From assembly GCA_009694435.1 (NCBI GenBank), contig SHUY01000008.1, positions 1 to 38,676 on the forward strand: a stretch of DNA of 38,676 nt. The letters are read 5' to 3'. The notes below the pieces were generated by a model. That model had not been told where the DNA came from and searched no databases. It worked only from the letters and a program-made list of their open reading frames with translations. Both the position numbers and the translations under genes were made by a program. Shown in pieces: positions 18,457-27,908 of this stretch. How positions within the stretch are numbered: position 1 is the first letter of the stretch; the number at the start of each line of letters is the position of its first letter. The DNA is from Acidimicrobiia bacterium. Its GTDB lineage: Bacteria > Actinomycetota > Acidimicrobiia > IMCC26256 > PALSA-555.

Positions 18457-19182
18457 GTGGAAAACCGTATCTACTTTCGCCAATTGCTATCGGGGCGAGA
18501 CTTCGCAACCGATAACCCAATAGCACAGCAGATGGTCAACTTTGTCTACATCATTGGTGATCGAGAAACCGGTGAAGCGATGCTCGTTGACCCTGCTTAC
18601 GAGGTGCACGAGCTGCTAGAGATTCTTGAGGCTGAGGGGTTGCGTTTAACTGGAGTACTCGCCACTCATTGGCATCCTGATCATGTTGGTGGCGATCTAA
18701 TGGGCTACCCCATTGACGGAATTAAAGAACTGACCGGAATGACTTCAGTGGCGGCACCGGTGCACATACAAAAACCAGAAGTGGAGTGGATCACTCGAAC
18801 CACGGGGGTGTCGGTTTCTGATCTTGTGGCCCACGAAAGTGGAGACAAGGTAATGGTGGGCGATATTCCCGTTACCTTGATTCACACTCCCGGCCATACC
18901 CCCGGAAGCCAATGTTTCTTAGTCGATGGCCGTTTGGTTGCCGGCGACACTCTATTTTTAGACGGTTGCGGCCGCACTGATTTACCCGGGGCAGACCCTG
19001 ACGATATGTACGAAAGTTTGACCCAAAGATTGGCGATAGTTCCTGACTCGGCCGTGCTCTACCCTGGGCACCTGTATTCGCCCGAATCGTCGGCCAAAAT
19101 GGGCGACACCCGTCAACGTAACTATGTTTTCAAAATTCCCAGTTTGGAACAGTGGCGAATGATGATGGGGGGAAGTTTTTAA
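18457..19182 (+). CDS. MBL-fold metallo-hydrolase (glyoxalase II-like)
   Basis: THWHPDHVGGD, HTPGHTPGSQCFLV, GDTLFLDGCGRTDLPG, YPGHLYS. AGGAG RBS and GTG start. Confidence 0.92.
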   Translation: MENRIYFRQLLSGRDFATDNPIAQQMVNFVYIIGDRETGEAMLVDPAYEVHELLEILEAEGLRLTGVLATHWHPDHVGGDLMGYPIDGIKELTGMTSVAAPVHIQKPEVEWITRTTGVSVSDLVAHESGDKVMVGDIPVTLIHTPGHTPGSQCFLVDGRLVAGDTLFLDGCGRTDLPGADPDDMYESLTQRLAIVPDSAVLYPGHLYSPESSAKMGDTRQRNYVFKIPSLEQWRMMMGGSF

Positions 19183-19200
19183 TTAGTTTCCGTATATTTC

Positions 19201-20421
19201 TTAAACAGCATCAAATAGCACGGGTAATGCCTGTGGGCCACGAAACGCCAACCCTTCGATAACTGGAGCTGGAGCATCGGGATCAAGACGCAAGTTAGAC
19301 AGCCGGTCGAGTATCTCATTTATCCCGACACTTAATTCAAGTCGAGCCAAGTGCATTCCTAGACACTGGTGCTGACCGGTACCAAAAGCCATGTGGTTTT
19401 TCGCAGGGCGATCGAGATCAAACTCCTCAGAATTTTCGTAGCGGGAAGAATCATGATTTGCCGAACCGGTTAAAACGCTAATAGCAGAACCCTTCGAAAT
19501 AGGGCATCCCGCTACTTCGGTATCGACCGCCGCGACCCGAGAGACTTGGGTTACCGAACTTTCCCAGCGCAGAATTTCTTCTATGAACGCAGGCAATAAA
19601 CTACGGTCAGACTTAACTCGCGCCATAGTTTCGGGGTAAAGCAAAAGCGCGGTTAGAGCATTGCCCATAACCCGAAAAGTGGTTTCTGCCCCCGCCGGAA
19701 GCAACAGCCGGAGAAATCCATATATTTTTTCATCGGTCAAGCGTTGTCCATCAATCTCAGCGTGAACTAAATCACTGAGAAGATCGCCTTGTGGTTCGGA
19801 TCGCCGGGATTCGACCAAGGGTTCTAAATAGGCTCGCATTGAGCGTGACGCCTCCAGGCCCGCTTCGGGATCGAGTGGGCCGGTATTTATTTTTTCGGAC
19901 CAGCCGTGGAACTGATCACTGTCTTGTACTGGAACTCCAACGATTGCGCAGATCACTCGTACTGGGTAGCGGCTGGTGATGTCGCGTACAAGATCAGCTT
20001 TACCAATAGGAGAAATTTTATCAAGAAACATGTTGATTGTCGGAGATATGACCGTATCGCGCCAGCGTTCTAGTTGTGATGCCCGAAACGCGTGAGCAAC
20101 GAGGTTGCGGTACGAACGGTGCTCTTGTCCATCCATGGCCAATATCAATTCGCCCATGAACTGACCAATGTGCTCAGCGTTAATGGAAGAGGAGAACACT
20201 TCCCCTGAGCGCAACACGTGTTCAACATCGTCCCACCGGGTTATCTGGAATGCCTGGCGGTCGGGAGTGCTCAACATTGACCCCAGTCCACCATTGGGAT
20301 CACTACCAATCACTGGGCACTCTTGACGGGCTCGCTTCCACTGTTCGTACGGCTGGCCAGTGAAGAAGTCGACTTCTTCGTAATGGAAAGGCTGATTGTC
20401 GATAGTCGCATCCGTAGTCAT
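19201..20421 (-). CDS. Cytochrome P450
   Basis: AGAETTFR (I-helix), EEILRWESS (ExxR), FGTGQHQCLGMHLARLE (heme-binding motif). Start placed at MTTDATID; alternatives 20433 and 20478. Confidence 0.94.
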   Translation of the reverse strand: MTTDATIDNQPFHYEEVDFFTGQPYEQWKRARQECPVIGSDPNGGLGSMLSTPDRQAFQITRWDDVEHVLRSGEVFSSSINAEHIGQFMGELILAMDGQEHRSYRNLVAHAFRASQLERWRDTVISPTINMFLDKISPIGKADLVRDITSRYPVRVICAIVGVPVQDSDQFHGWSEKINTGPLDPEAGLEASRSMRAYLEPLVESRRSEPQGDLLSDLVHAEIDGQRLTDEKIYGFLRLLLPAGAETTFRVMGNALTALLLYPETMARVKSDRSLLPAFIEEILRWESSVTQVSRVAAVDTEVAGCPISKGSAISVLTGSANHDSSRYENSEEFDLDRPAKNHMAFGTGQHQCLGMHLARLELSVGINEILDRLSNLRLDPDAPAPVIEGLAFRGPQALPVLFDAV

Positions 20422-20522
20422 GACAATGCTCATCTCCTTAGCAAGCAACACACCTTGTGACTGTCTTGGGCGAGACAATAGCCTGCCCGCCCGAGCCGGT
20501 GTTCGCTACTACGCTGCGAGAC

Positions 20523-21716
20523 ATGAACAATCCATTTGCCGAAAACGAAGACCAGCAGGCCTTGCGAACTTTGGCCCGAGACGTAGCCATGCGCGACCTT
20601 GCTCCGATGGCCCGCCACTGGGACGAGACCGAAGAATTCCCAGAAGGGTCTTGGGAAGCTATCCGCAAAGCAGGATTATTCGGAATAACGGTAGACGAAA
20701 AATACGGGGGTCACGGGTTTGGGGATATCGAAGCCGCCATTGTTTTAGAAGAGTTGGGTCGAGTTGATGTCTCTAGCGCCATTCTTGCTCAGTTAACTTT
20801 TAACGGGCCACCCCGAGCTATTCAGCATTTAGGTTCAGAGGAAATGAAGGAGCGTTGGCTTCCCATGGCGGCTTCGGGTGAAGCATTGTTTTGCATTGGA
20901 ATCAGCGAGACCGAAGCTGGGTCGGCCGTAACTCAAATGCGCGCTCGGCTTACCCCGGACGGGAACGGTTACCGACTCAACGGTTATAAAAACTACGTAA
21001 CGGGTGGACATCGGGCACGAGTTTGTTTGGTGTGGTGCCGTTTTCCTGAAAGCGAGGGTGCCAAAGGTATTGGTGCAGTACTGGTCGATTTAGAGTCTGA
21101 CGGAGTGACGATCGCCGGAACTCACGTCAAGATGGGACTGCGGGGGACCAGCGAAGCCGAACTAGCTTTCGACGATGTTCGCATTGAGCCCGAAGATGTG
21201 CTGAGCGTAGGTGACGCCACATCAAGCGAAACGTTTAAAACTCTGATTGCTCATATCAATCACGAGCGGTGCGGCAACGCAGCCATGTGTGTTGGTGCTG
21301 CTCAAGGATCTTTAGAATACGCGATCGGATATATGAACGAAAGAACTATTGGGGGAAAACCAATAGCCGAGTTGCAAGGTTTGCAGTGGAAAATTGCCGA
21401 CATGGCCACGCAAATAGAAGGGGCTCGACTTTTATTGTTACGGGCCGTTCATCTAGCCGGACCGCACGGAACTCCCCCCGCACTCGAAACCGCTATGGCC
21501 AAATCAGCAGCCAACCTCGCGGCCAAGTTTGTGTGCGACGAGGCAATCCAGTTGCTTGGTGGTTACGGGTACTCGCGGGAATATCCCGTCGAGCGGGCCT
21601 ACCGAGACATTCGTGGTTTATGTATCGGAGCGGGAACAGTCGAAATCCAGCGTAATTTCATCGGCTCACAGGTTCTTCGGGGCGCAGTTCCGGCTAGCGC
21701 CGGTTGGCGTAAGTAG
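20523..21716 (+). CDS. Acyl-CoA dehydrogenase
   Basis: GISETEAGSAVTQMRARLTPDGNGYRLNGYKNYVTGG; GGYGYSREYPVERAYRDIRGLCIGAGTVEIQRN. Start trimmed to MNNPFAENEDQ. Confidence 0.94.
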   Translation: MNNPFAENEDQQALRTLARDVAMRDLAPMARHWDETEEFPEGSWEAIRKAGLFGITVDEKYGGHGFGDIEAAIVLEELGRVDVSSAILAQLTFNGPPRAIQHLGSEEMKERWLPMAASGEALFCIGISETEAGSAVTQMRARLTPDGNGYRLNGYKNYVTGGHRARVCLVWCRFPESEGAKGIGAVLVDLESDGVTIAGTHVKMGLRGTSEAELAFDDVRIEPEDVLSVGDATSSETFKTLIAHINHERCGNAAMCVGAAQGSLEYAIGYMNERTIGGKPIAELQGLQWKIADMATQIEGARLLLLRAVHLAGPHGTPPALETAMAKSAANLAAKFVCDEAIQLLGGYGYSREYPVERAYRDIRGLCIGAGTVEIQRNFIGSQVLRGAVPASAGWRK

Positions 21717-21725
21717 TGAGCGCGG

Positions 21726-23279
21726 GTGATAACTAAAAATTCTTCGCCGCGACCAAAAATAAGCGCGACTTATCGACACTTGGACGCCAAAAAATATCTT
21801 GCCCCGGGCGGTCCGTGGGCAATACCTACCCTTGATCAATTATTTAGAGTGGGTGGAGCAAATTCTTCGGGATCACTGATAACCGACCTTGAATCTGGTC
21901 TCAATCTTGACGCTCGGGCGCTGGAGGCGATGGTGGCGACTTTGGCCGGTGGGCTACGTACGGCCGGAGTGCGTCGGGGCGATGTGGTGGCTTGGCAATC
22001 CCCTAACTCGTGGGAAGTCGTTGTGCTTTATCGAGCGTGTTGGCGGTTAGGAGCAATAGCCGGGCCGATCCACCACCAAGCAGGGTCGGCCCACGTTGAA
22101 CACGCGCTAAATGTTCTTTCCCCTAAGATTTTTTTAAATCCAGAAGACATGCGGGGCCCTAATTCTCGCTTCGAAAAACTAATAGCCGGCAATGAAGTGG
22201 TTACCGATTCACCGGCTCGTGGATCCGATATTGCGGTGGCGCTATTTACTTCGGGGTCAACCGGATTACCTAAAGCGGCCTTACACACCCAACGGGGATT
22301 GGCTACTAAAGCGATCACCATGGCCAAGGCGCACGGATTAAAGCCTCAAGATGTGGTCCTCATGCCCGCTCCCCTAGCTCACATATCGGGCTTGCTCAAT
22401 GCGGTACTTATTCCTGGAGTAGTGGGAATGTCAGCCGGACTCATGCGGGCCTGGGACCCTGAAAATGCTCTAACTCGAATAGCAGACGAAAACGTATCGT
22501 TCATGATCGGCCCGCCCACATTCTTCCTGAGCCTTTTTTCCGCCCCCAATTTTCGCACTGAGCGCGCCCAGAGCCTGCGGCTGGTTTCGTGTGGCGGAGC
22601 AGGAATAACTCCAGCATTTGTGATCGAAGCTCGCCAGCGTCTCGACTGTGGAGTTAAGCGGACTTACGGGTCGACCGAGGCTCCGACCGTTACTACTAGC
22701 CGCTCAACCGACGATCCCCAAAAAGCAGCCGACACCGACGGTCGTATTGTTGGTGATGCTCAGTTGAAAATTGTGGACCCCACGACAAGGAGAGAACTGA
22801 GTCCAGGTTCAATTGGCGAGTTGGTACTACGAGGCCCCGAACTTTTTGTTGGTTACTCCGATATCAATTTGACTCGGGCCAGCATTAGCCGAGGATGGTT
22901 CAATACTGGCGATTTGGCTCAAGTTGACTCCGAAGGCTGGTTAACCATATCGGGACGAATCAAGGACGTGATAATTCGTGGGGGAGAAAATATCTCTGCG
23001 GCGGAAGTAGAAAGACTCTTAGAGGAACACCCCGCAGTCAAACACGCAGTAGTGGTGGGTGAACCTAACGAACGACTAGGCGAACGAGTGTGTGCGTTCG
23101 TGATCGCCGATGCTTCTTTTGACTTAGATGTTTGTCAGAAATGGTTCAGTGATTCAGGGGCTACTCGATTCACTACCCCCGAGCGGATAGTGAGAGTTGA
23201 CGAGTTCCCGCTATTAGCGGCCGGAAAACCCGATCGGGCGCGATTAAAAGACCAAGCCGGAGAACTCGCTCGGTCTTAA
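21726..23279 (+). CDS. AMP-dependent acyl-CoA synthetase/ligase
   Basis: ALFTSGSTGLPKAALHTQRG, YGSTEAPTVTTS, GWFNTGDLAQVDSEGWLTISGRIKDVIIRGGENIS, GKPDRARLKD. GTG start. Confidence 0.93.
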   Translation: MITKNSSPRPKISATYRHLDAKKYLAPGGPWAIPTLDQLFRVGGANSSGSLITDLESGLNLDARALEAMVATLAGGLRTAGVRRGDVVAWQSPNSWEVVVLYRACWRLGAIAGPIHHQAGSAHVEHALNVLSPKIFLNPEDMRGPNSRFEKLIAGNEVVTDSPARGSDIAVALFTSGSTGLPKAALHTQRGLATKAITMAKAHGLKPQDVVLMPAPLAHISGLLNAVLIPGVVGMSAGLMRAWDPENALTRIADENVSFMIGPPTFFLSLFSAPNFRTERAQSLRLVSCGGAGITPAFVIEARQRLDCGVKRTYGSTEAPTVTTSRSTDDPQKAADTDGRIVGDAQLKIVDPTTRRELSPGSIGELVLRGPELFVGYSDINLTRASISRGWFNTGDLAQVDSEGWLTISGRIKDVIIRGGENISAAEVERLLEEHPAVKHAVVVGEPNERLGERVCAFVIADASFDLDVCQKWFSDSGATRFTTPERIVRVDEFPLLAAGKPDRARLKDQAGELARS

Positions 23280-24379
23280 ATCAGTTGCTCGCCACTTTCA
23301 ACTCGAGTTCGCAACAACTGAGCCAGTCGCTCGCGATGATAAGAAGCGTCGCCAAACGAGAGTTGATCGACTTGAGCTCGTTTCATGTAGAAGTGGAGGT
23401 CATGTTCCCAGGTGAAGCCGATTCCGCCGTGAACTTGAAGAGCTGAAGCCATTACCCGTTTTGAGGCATCAGCTCCCCACACTTTGGCGGTTGATGCTGC
23501 GACCGAGGACTCGGGATCGTCAGCCGACAAGCACCATGCGGCCCAATAGACGCTTGAGCGCATTCCTTCGACATCAACCAACATATCGGCACAACGGTGC
23601 TTGACGGCCTGAAAACTTCCGATCGGTCGACCAAACTGGACTCGGTCTTTGGCGTACTCAACGGAAAACTCCAACACCCGTTCTGCTCCGCCGAGCATTT
23701 CGGCCGAAGAAAATACGGCGCCAAGGTTGAGCAAACGATTAACCGATTGAGCACCGCCAATTAACCACGCCGAAGTTTTGTTTAGATGAAGCCAACCAAA
23801 AGAACGCGTACGATCCATAGCGGGCTCAGATTTTATCTGGCCAACCGCCAAATCAACCCCGAACAAACTCGGACCGTCAGCACTGTCAGCGACTACTAAA
23901 GCGAACGAAGCCCCCGGCGCATCAAGGATTGGGTCGGGGCGGCCGGTAAGTTTCCAGTCACCATTCACTGCGGTTGCACTTACCGCAACAGGGTTACGGC
24001 TCCAGGCTACGCACACCGTAGATTGACCCGAAATAACTTTCTCTACTAATTCGCTAGATCGAATCGACTCGGGTTCATCACCGTGTTCGAGTGCATCGAG
24101 GGCTAATACGGTCGAAGCAAAAGGTGCGGGGGCTGCGTGGCGACCGATTTCTTCTAGCAGTACCGCAACTTCGACTATTCCTAAACCGAGACCACCCTTT
24201 GATTCAGGATGAGCGAGAGCGGGCCAACCTTGTTCCACCATTGCGCTCCAAAGATGAGCGTCGGTTCCGCCCGCGCCGTCGAAAATGGCCCGTACCGCAG
24301 TCGCCGAAGCCGCCGAGTCAAGGAGTTCGCGCGCTCCTTCTCGTAGCGCAATCTGGTCGTCGCCCAGTTCAAAATCCAT
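23276..24379 (-). CDS. Acyl-CoA dehydrogenase (small/beta-like FadE subunit)
   Basis: MDFELGDDQIALREGARELL..., VEYAKDRVQFGRPIGSFQAVKHRCADM, QVHGGIGFTWEHDLHFYMKRA. Start trimmed from 24604. Confidence 0.92.
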   Translation of the reverse strand: MDFELGDDQIALREGARELLDSAASATAVRAIFDGAGGTDAHLWSAMVEQGWPALAHPESKGGLGLGIVEVAVLLEEIGRHAAPAPFASTVLALDALEHGDEPESIRSSELVEKVISGQSTVCVAWSRNPVAVSATAVNGDWKLTGRPDPILDAPGASFALVVADSADGPSLFGVDLAVGQIKSEPAMDRTRSFGWLHLNKTSAWLIGGAQSVNRLLNLGAVFSSAEMLGGAERVLEFSVEYAKDRVQFGRPIGSFQAVKHRCADMLVDVEGMRSSVYWAAWCLSADDPESSVAASTAKVWGADASKRVMASALQVHGGIGFTWEHDLHFYMKRAQVDQLSFGDASYHRERLAQLLRTRVESGEQLI

Positions 24380-24387
24380 TAGCGATG

Positions 24388-24434
24388 AATCGTACCGGAG
24401 GACTCGCCTCCCTCGGCAAGCCAGTGGTACGATT
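24388..24434. promoter_or_regulatory. Nested inverted repeats in divergent ACAD/citrate synthase promoter; outer arms contain mirrored TACGAT -10-like boxes
   Basis: AATCGTACC (24388-24396) ... GGTACGATT (24426-24434), enclosing GGAGG-ACTCG-CCTCC (24397-24411). Confidence 0.55.
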
Positions 24435-24481
24435 GGCCCATCTAATAAAGGAGTAGTGCACAGCAGTGATTGAGGTTCGCC

Positions 24482-25792
24482 ATGGCTAACAGTGCGAACA
24501 ACGATAAGGCGATAATTCGTTATGGAGATAACGAAATCGAGCTCCCGATAGTTGAGGGAACCGAAAAAGAGCGAGCCATTGATATCGCCAAACTTCGATC
24601 CCAAAGTGGGCTTATTACTCTCGATTATGGATTCGTAAATACTGGTTCGTGCGAATCAGCCATCACTTTCATCGATGGTGAAGAAGGAATCCTGCGTTAT
24701 CGAGGAATTCCGATCGAGCAATTAGTTTCGGGACACGAGCCGTCATTTTTAGAAACTTCGTTTTTGCTCATCAATGGCGACCTTCCGACCGAAAGCCAGC
24801 TCGATCAATTTCGTTATTCGATTCGCAAACATACGCTTTTGCACGAAGACGCTCGTAGATTTTTTGACGCTTTTCCTAAAGATGCCCACCCCATGGGAGT
24901 GCTCTCCTCGGTAGTAAGTGCTCTCTCGACTTTTTATCCTGACTCGAACAACCCTCACGACCCGGCGCAATTTGAATTGGCCATGATCCGCCTGATGGCA
25001 AAACTTCCCACTATTGCGGCTTACTCCTACAAGCGGTCTATCGGTCAGCCTCTCCTCTACCCCGATAACGAACTTGATCTCATCGAAAACTTCCTAACCA
25101 TGATGTTCGCCGTCCCTTCAGAAAATTATGTGGCGACCCCCACCATGGTTCACGCCATGAAAGTGCTTTTGATTTTGCACGCTGATCACGAACAAAACTG
25201 TTCTACTTCAACAGTGCGTTTGGCCGGATCTAGCGACGCCAATTTGTTTGCCTCAGTGGCGGCGGGAATTAACGCCTTATGGGGACCTCTCCACGGTGGC
25301 GCTAATCAAGCCGTAATTGAGATGCTCGAGAAAATTCAATCTGAAGGTGGAGACTTAAAACGTTTTGTTGAAATGGCGAAAAGCAAAGATAATGATTTTC
25401 GTCTTTCAGGTTTCGGTCATAGAGTTTATAAAAAGTACGACCCCCGAGCGCTCATTCTAAAGAAGGTCGCGGAAGACGTAATGGCCGATATGAACAGAAA
25501 TGATCCCCTACTCGATCTCGCGAAAGAGTTGGAAGAGATTGCCTTGGCGGATGATTACTTTATTGAGAACCGGCTGTATCCGAACGTAGATTTTTATTCG
25601 GGGTTCATCTACCGAGCTATGGGGTTCCCTACCAACATGTTTACCGTTCTCTTTGCTATGGGACGATTGCCCGGTTGGATTGCTCACTGGAAAGAAATGA
25701 TGGAGAATCCCCGCACCAAAATTGGTCGACCTCGGCAGATTTACATCGGAGAGACCGAACGTAAATACACTCCCCTCGACCAAAGAATTTAA
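24482..25792 (+). CDS. gltA: Citrate synthase
   Basis: ITFIDGEEGILRYRGIPIEQL, LHADHEQNCSTSTVRLAGSSDANLFASVAAGINALWGPLHGGANQAV, GFGHRVYKKYDPRA. Start trimmed from TTG 24470 to ATG 24482. Confidence 0.95.
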   Translation: MANSANNDKAIIRYGDNEIELPIVEGTEKERAIDIAKLRSQSGLITLDYGFVNTGSCESAITFIDGEEGILRYRGIPIEQLVSGHEPSFLETSFLLINGDLPTESQLDQFRYSIRKHTLLHEDARRFFDAFPKDAHPMGVLSSVVSALSTFYPDSNNPHDPAQFELAMIRLMAKLPTIAAYSYKRSIGQPLLYPDNELDLIENFLTMMFAVPSENYVATPTMVHAMKVLLILHADHEQNCSTSTVRLAGSSDANLFASVAAGINALWGPLHGGANQAVIEMLEKIQSEGGDLKRFVEMAKSKDNDFRLSGFGHRVYKKYDPRALILKKVAEDVMADMNRNDPLLDLAKELEEIALADDYFIENRLYPNVDFYSGFIYRAMGFPTNMFTVLFAMGRLPGWIAHWKEMMENPRTKIGRPRQIYIGETERKYTPLDQRI

Positions 25793-25802
25793 GACTCGCT
25801 CC

Positions 25803-26993
25803 GTGGATCTGGCGCCATCGCCGGCTGAAGCTCAACTGCGCCTCGAAGTGCGCTCGTGGTTGCAAGAAAATCTTCCTTGGGAGTACGGGCGGGGTCTTCC
25901 TCCTCGTTTTGAAACCCTCGAAGAAGAAGTTGCCTTTGGCCGAACGTGGCAAAACCAACTGGCCCAAGGGCGCTGGGTTGGGGTTCCGTGGCCAACGCAG
26001 TACGGCGGTCGCGGCGCGGGACCAGTTGAACATTTCATCGTCACCGAAGAGTTGGCCCGTGCTCGAGCACCCGAATTGGTTGGGCGGATCGGGATAAACC
26101 TAGTCGGACCAACTCTGTTGGCTCACGGAACTGATGAACAAAAGCAGCGTTGGCTTCCATCAATCCCACCGGCCGAACATATCTGGTGTCAACTATTTAG
26201 TGAACCTGGCGCAGGAAGCGACCTTGCGGCGATTACGACTCGGGCCGAGATGAAAGGGGACGACTGGATACTTAATGGTCAAAAAGTGTGGACTTCATAC
26301 GCGCAATTCGCAGACTGGGGCTTGTGTCTCGCTCGCACTGACCCTGATGGTCCTAAACATAAGAGCATTACCGCTTTCGCGGTTGATATGCGAGCTCTCG
26401 GAGTAGAAGTCCGACCGTTGCACCAAATCACCGACGAAAAAGAATTCAACGAAGTTTTTTTTAGTGACGTAATTATTCCTGACGCTCATCGTATCGGTCC
26501 AGTAAATGAAGGCTGGCGGGTGGCTAACTCGACTCTTACTCACGAGCGAGGAATCAACCCGCGCCAACTAGTAATTCATCTCCAGCTGGTAGAAGAACTG
26601 CTGCGGTTGGCGCTTGAAAATGGCGCATTCGATGATCCGCGCTTGCGCCCTCGCCTTGCTCAAGCGGTTGTTGAAGTCCGTTTGTTTCAGCTTCACAACT
26701 GGCGAACTCTGTCCCGATTAGCCAAAGGAGAGGCCCCCGGCCCAGAAGGAAGCGCGCTCAAGCTCTATTGGAGTGAGATGAGTAAGCGAATGCACGACAC
26801 CGTTATGGCCGTGTTGGGGCCCGCCGCACCTTTATGGATCGGGGCCGACGAAAACCCCGGAGAAGGAACTTGGCAAAGATCTTGGCTCTATTATCAGGCA
26901 TCCTCGATATGGGCCGGAACTAACGAGATCCAGCGCAATATCTTGAGCGAACGGGTGTTGGGGCTACCAAAAGAACCGGCGCGTACTGGCTAG
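25803..26993 (+). CDS. Acyl-CoA dehydrogenase (large FadE subunit)
   Basis: WCQLFSEPGAGSDLAAITTRAEMKGDDWILNGQKVWTSYAQ, SSIWAGTNEIQRNILSERVLGLPKE. Start placed at GTG 25803, just after the citrate synthase stop. Confidence 0.92.
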   Translation: MDLAPSPAEAQLRLEVRSWLQENLPWEYGRGLPPRFETLEEEVAFGRTWQNQLAQGRWVGVPWPTQYGGRGAGPVEHFIVTEELARARAPELVGRIGINLVGPTLLAHGTDEQKQRWLPSIPPAEHIWCQLFSEPGAGSDLAAITTRAEMKGDDWILNGQKVWTSYAQFADWGLCLARTDPDGPKHKSITAFAVDMRALGVEVRPLHQITDEKEFNEVFFSDVIIPDAHRIGPVNEGWRVANSTLTHERGINPRQLVIHLQLVEELLRLALENGAFDDPRLRPRLAQAVVEVRLFQLHNWRTLSRLAKGEAPGPEGSALKLYWSEMSKRMHDTVMAVLGPAAPLWIGADENPGEGTWQRSWLYYQASSIWAGTNEIQRNILSERVLGLPKEPARTG

Positions 26994-27062
26994 TAGATAA
27001 CTTGACGCACCTTTTAGCTAGTGATGACCCGCCGACTGCCCTCCCTTGGCTAGATTCAACCT

Positions 27063-27908
27063 ATGGCAACAAAATCTGAATTCACCACTATTCGCTATTC
27101 GGTTGAAGGACCCGTAGCCACCATAACTTTGGCTCGGCCAGAATCCGCTAACGCCATGAGCTCGGTGCTTATTGACGAGCTAGACCGTGCTCTCGATTTA
27201 GTAGAAGAAGATGATGAAGTTCGCGTCGTGATCCTTGACGGTGAAGGCAAGCATTTTTGTGCCGGCCATGACCTAAAAGAGATACTCGAAGAATCGAGCG
27301 ACTGGACCCGTATGCGCTCAACGCCGGAAGGAAAATTGCATCACGAGTTCACTATGTACTGGGAAAAATGTCTCCGGTTAAGAGATTTTCCTAAACCCAC
27401 CATCGCGGCAGTTCAAGGAGTATGCGCGGCCGCGGGTTTAATGCTCGCAACTATGTGTGATCTCATAATCGCCGCGGACAACGCAAAGTTTTCTAACCCA
27501 GTTGCTCGCATGACCGGAGTTGGGGTTGAGTTGCTGATTGAACCATGGGAAATGGGTCCCCGAAAAGCCAAGGAGTTCTTGCTCTGCGCGACCACGATTG
27601 ATGCCGGCGAGGCTTTACGACTCGGACTGGCTAATCGGGTGGTAAAGCTTGATCAATTAAGCACCGAGGCCCGACTGATGGCCGATGAAGTGGCATTAGT
27701 GCCACCGATTACCGCCCAAGCAATAAAAGAGACCATTAATCACACGGTTGACCTTCAGGGACAGAGAGAAGCTTGGCGATATCACTTTATGGTGCACCAG
27801 TTTGTTAGCAACACCGAAACGGCCCTTGGAGCCATGAGTAACCGCAAAGAAGCTGTGCGCGAAGAGGGTGGTCTTGGCTCGGTCAAGCGCGAACAGTCCG
27901 GCGGATGA
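27063..27908 (+). CDS. Enoyl-CoA hydratase/isomerase family protein
   Basis: ITLARPESANAMSSVLIDEL, FCAGHDLKE, AAVQGVCAAAGLMLATMCDLIIAADNAKF. Confidence 0.93.
   Translation: MATKSEFTTIRYSVEGPVATITLARPESANAMSSVLIDELDRALDLVEEDDEVRVVILDGEGKHFCAGHDLKEILEESSDWTRMRSTPEGKLHHEFTMYWEKCLRLRDFPKPTIAAVQGVCAAAGLMLATMCDLIIAADNAKFSNPVARMTGVGVELLIEPWEMGPRKAKEFLLCATTIDAGEALRLGLANRVVKLDQLSTEARLMADEVALVPPITAQAIKETINHTVDLQGQREAWRYHFMVHQFVSNTETALGAMSNRKEAVREEGGLGSVKREQSGG

Noticed and set aside
19201-20421. Assignment of the P450 to a steroid family (CYP125/CYP142)
   Set aside because: Heme and I-helix motifs prove a P450 but do not allow family assignment by eye; no ferredoxin partner is present in the window.
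20462-20477. TGTCT-TGGGCG-AGACA inverted repeat between P450 and ACAD
   Set aside because: Only 5-bp arms; plausible but too short to support as an operator without comparative data.
25656-26033. Minus-strand ORFs (125, 68 and 70 aa) near the gltA/ACAD junction
   Set aside because: All antisense to conserved coding sequence; no recognisable family.
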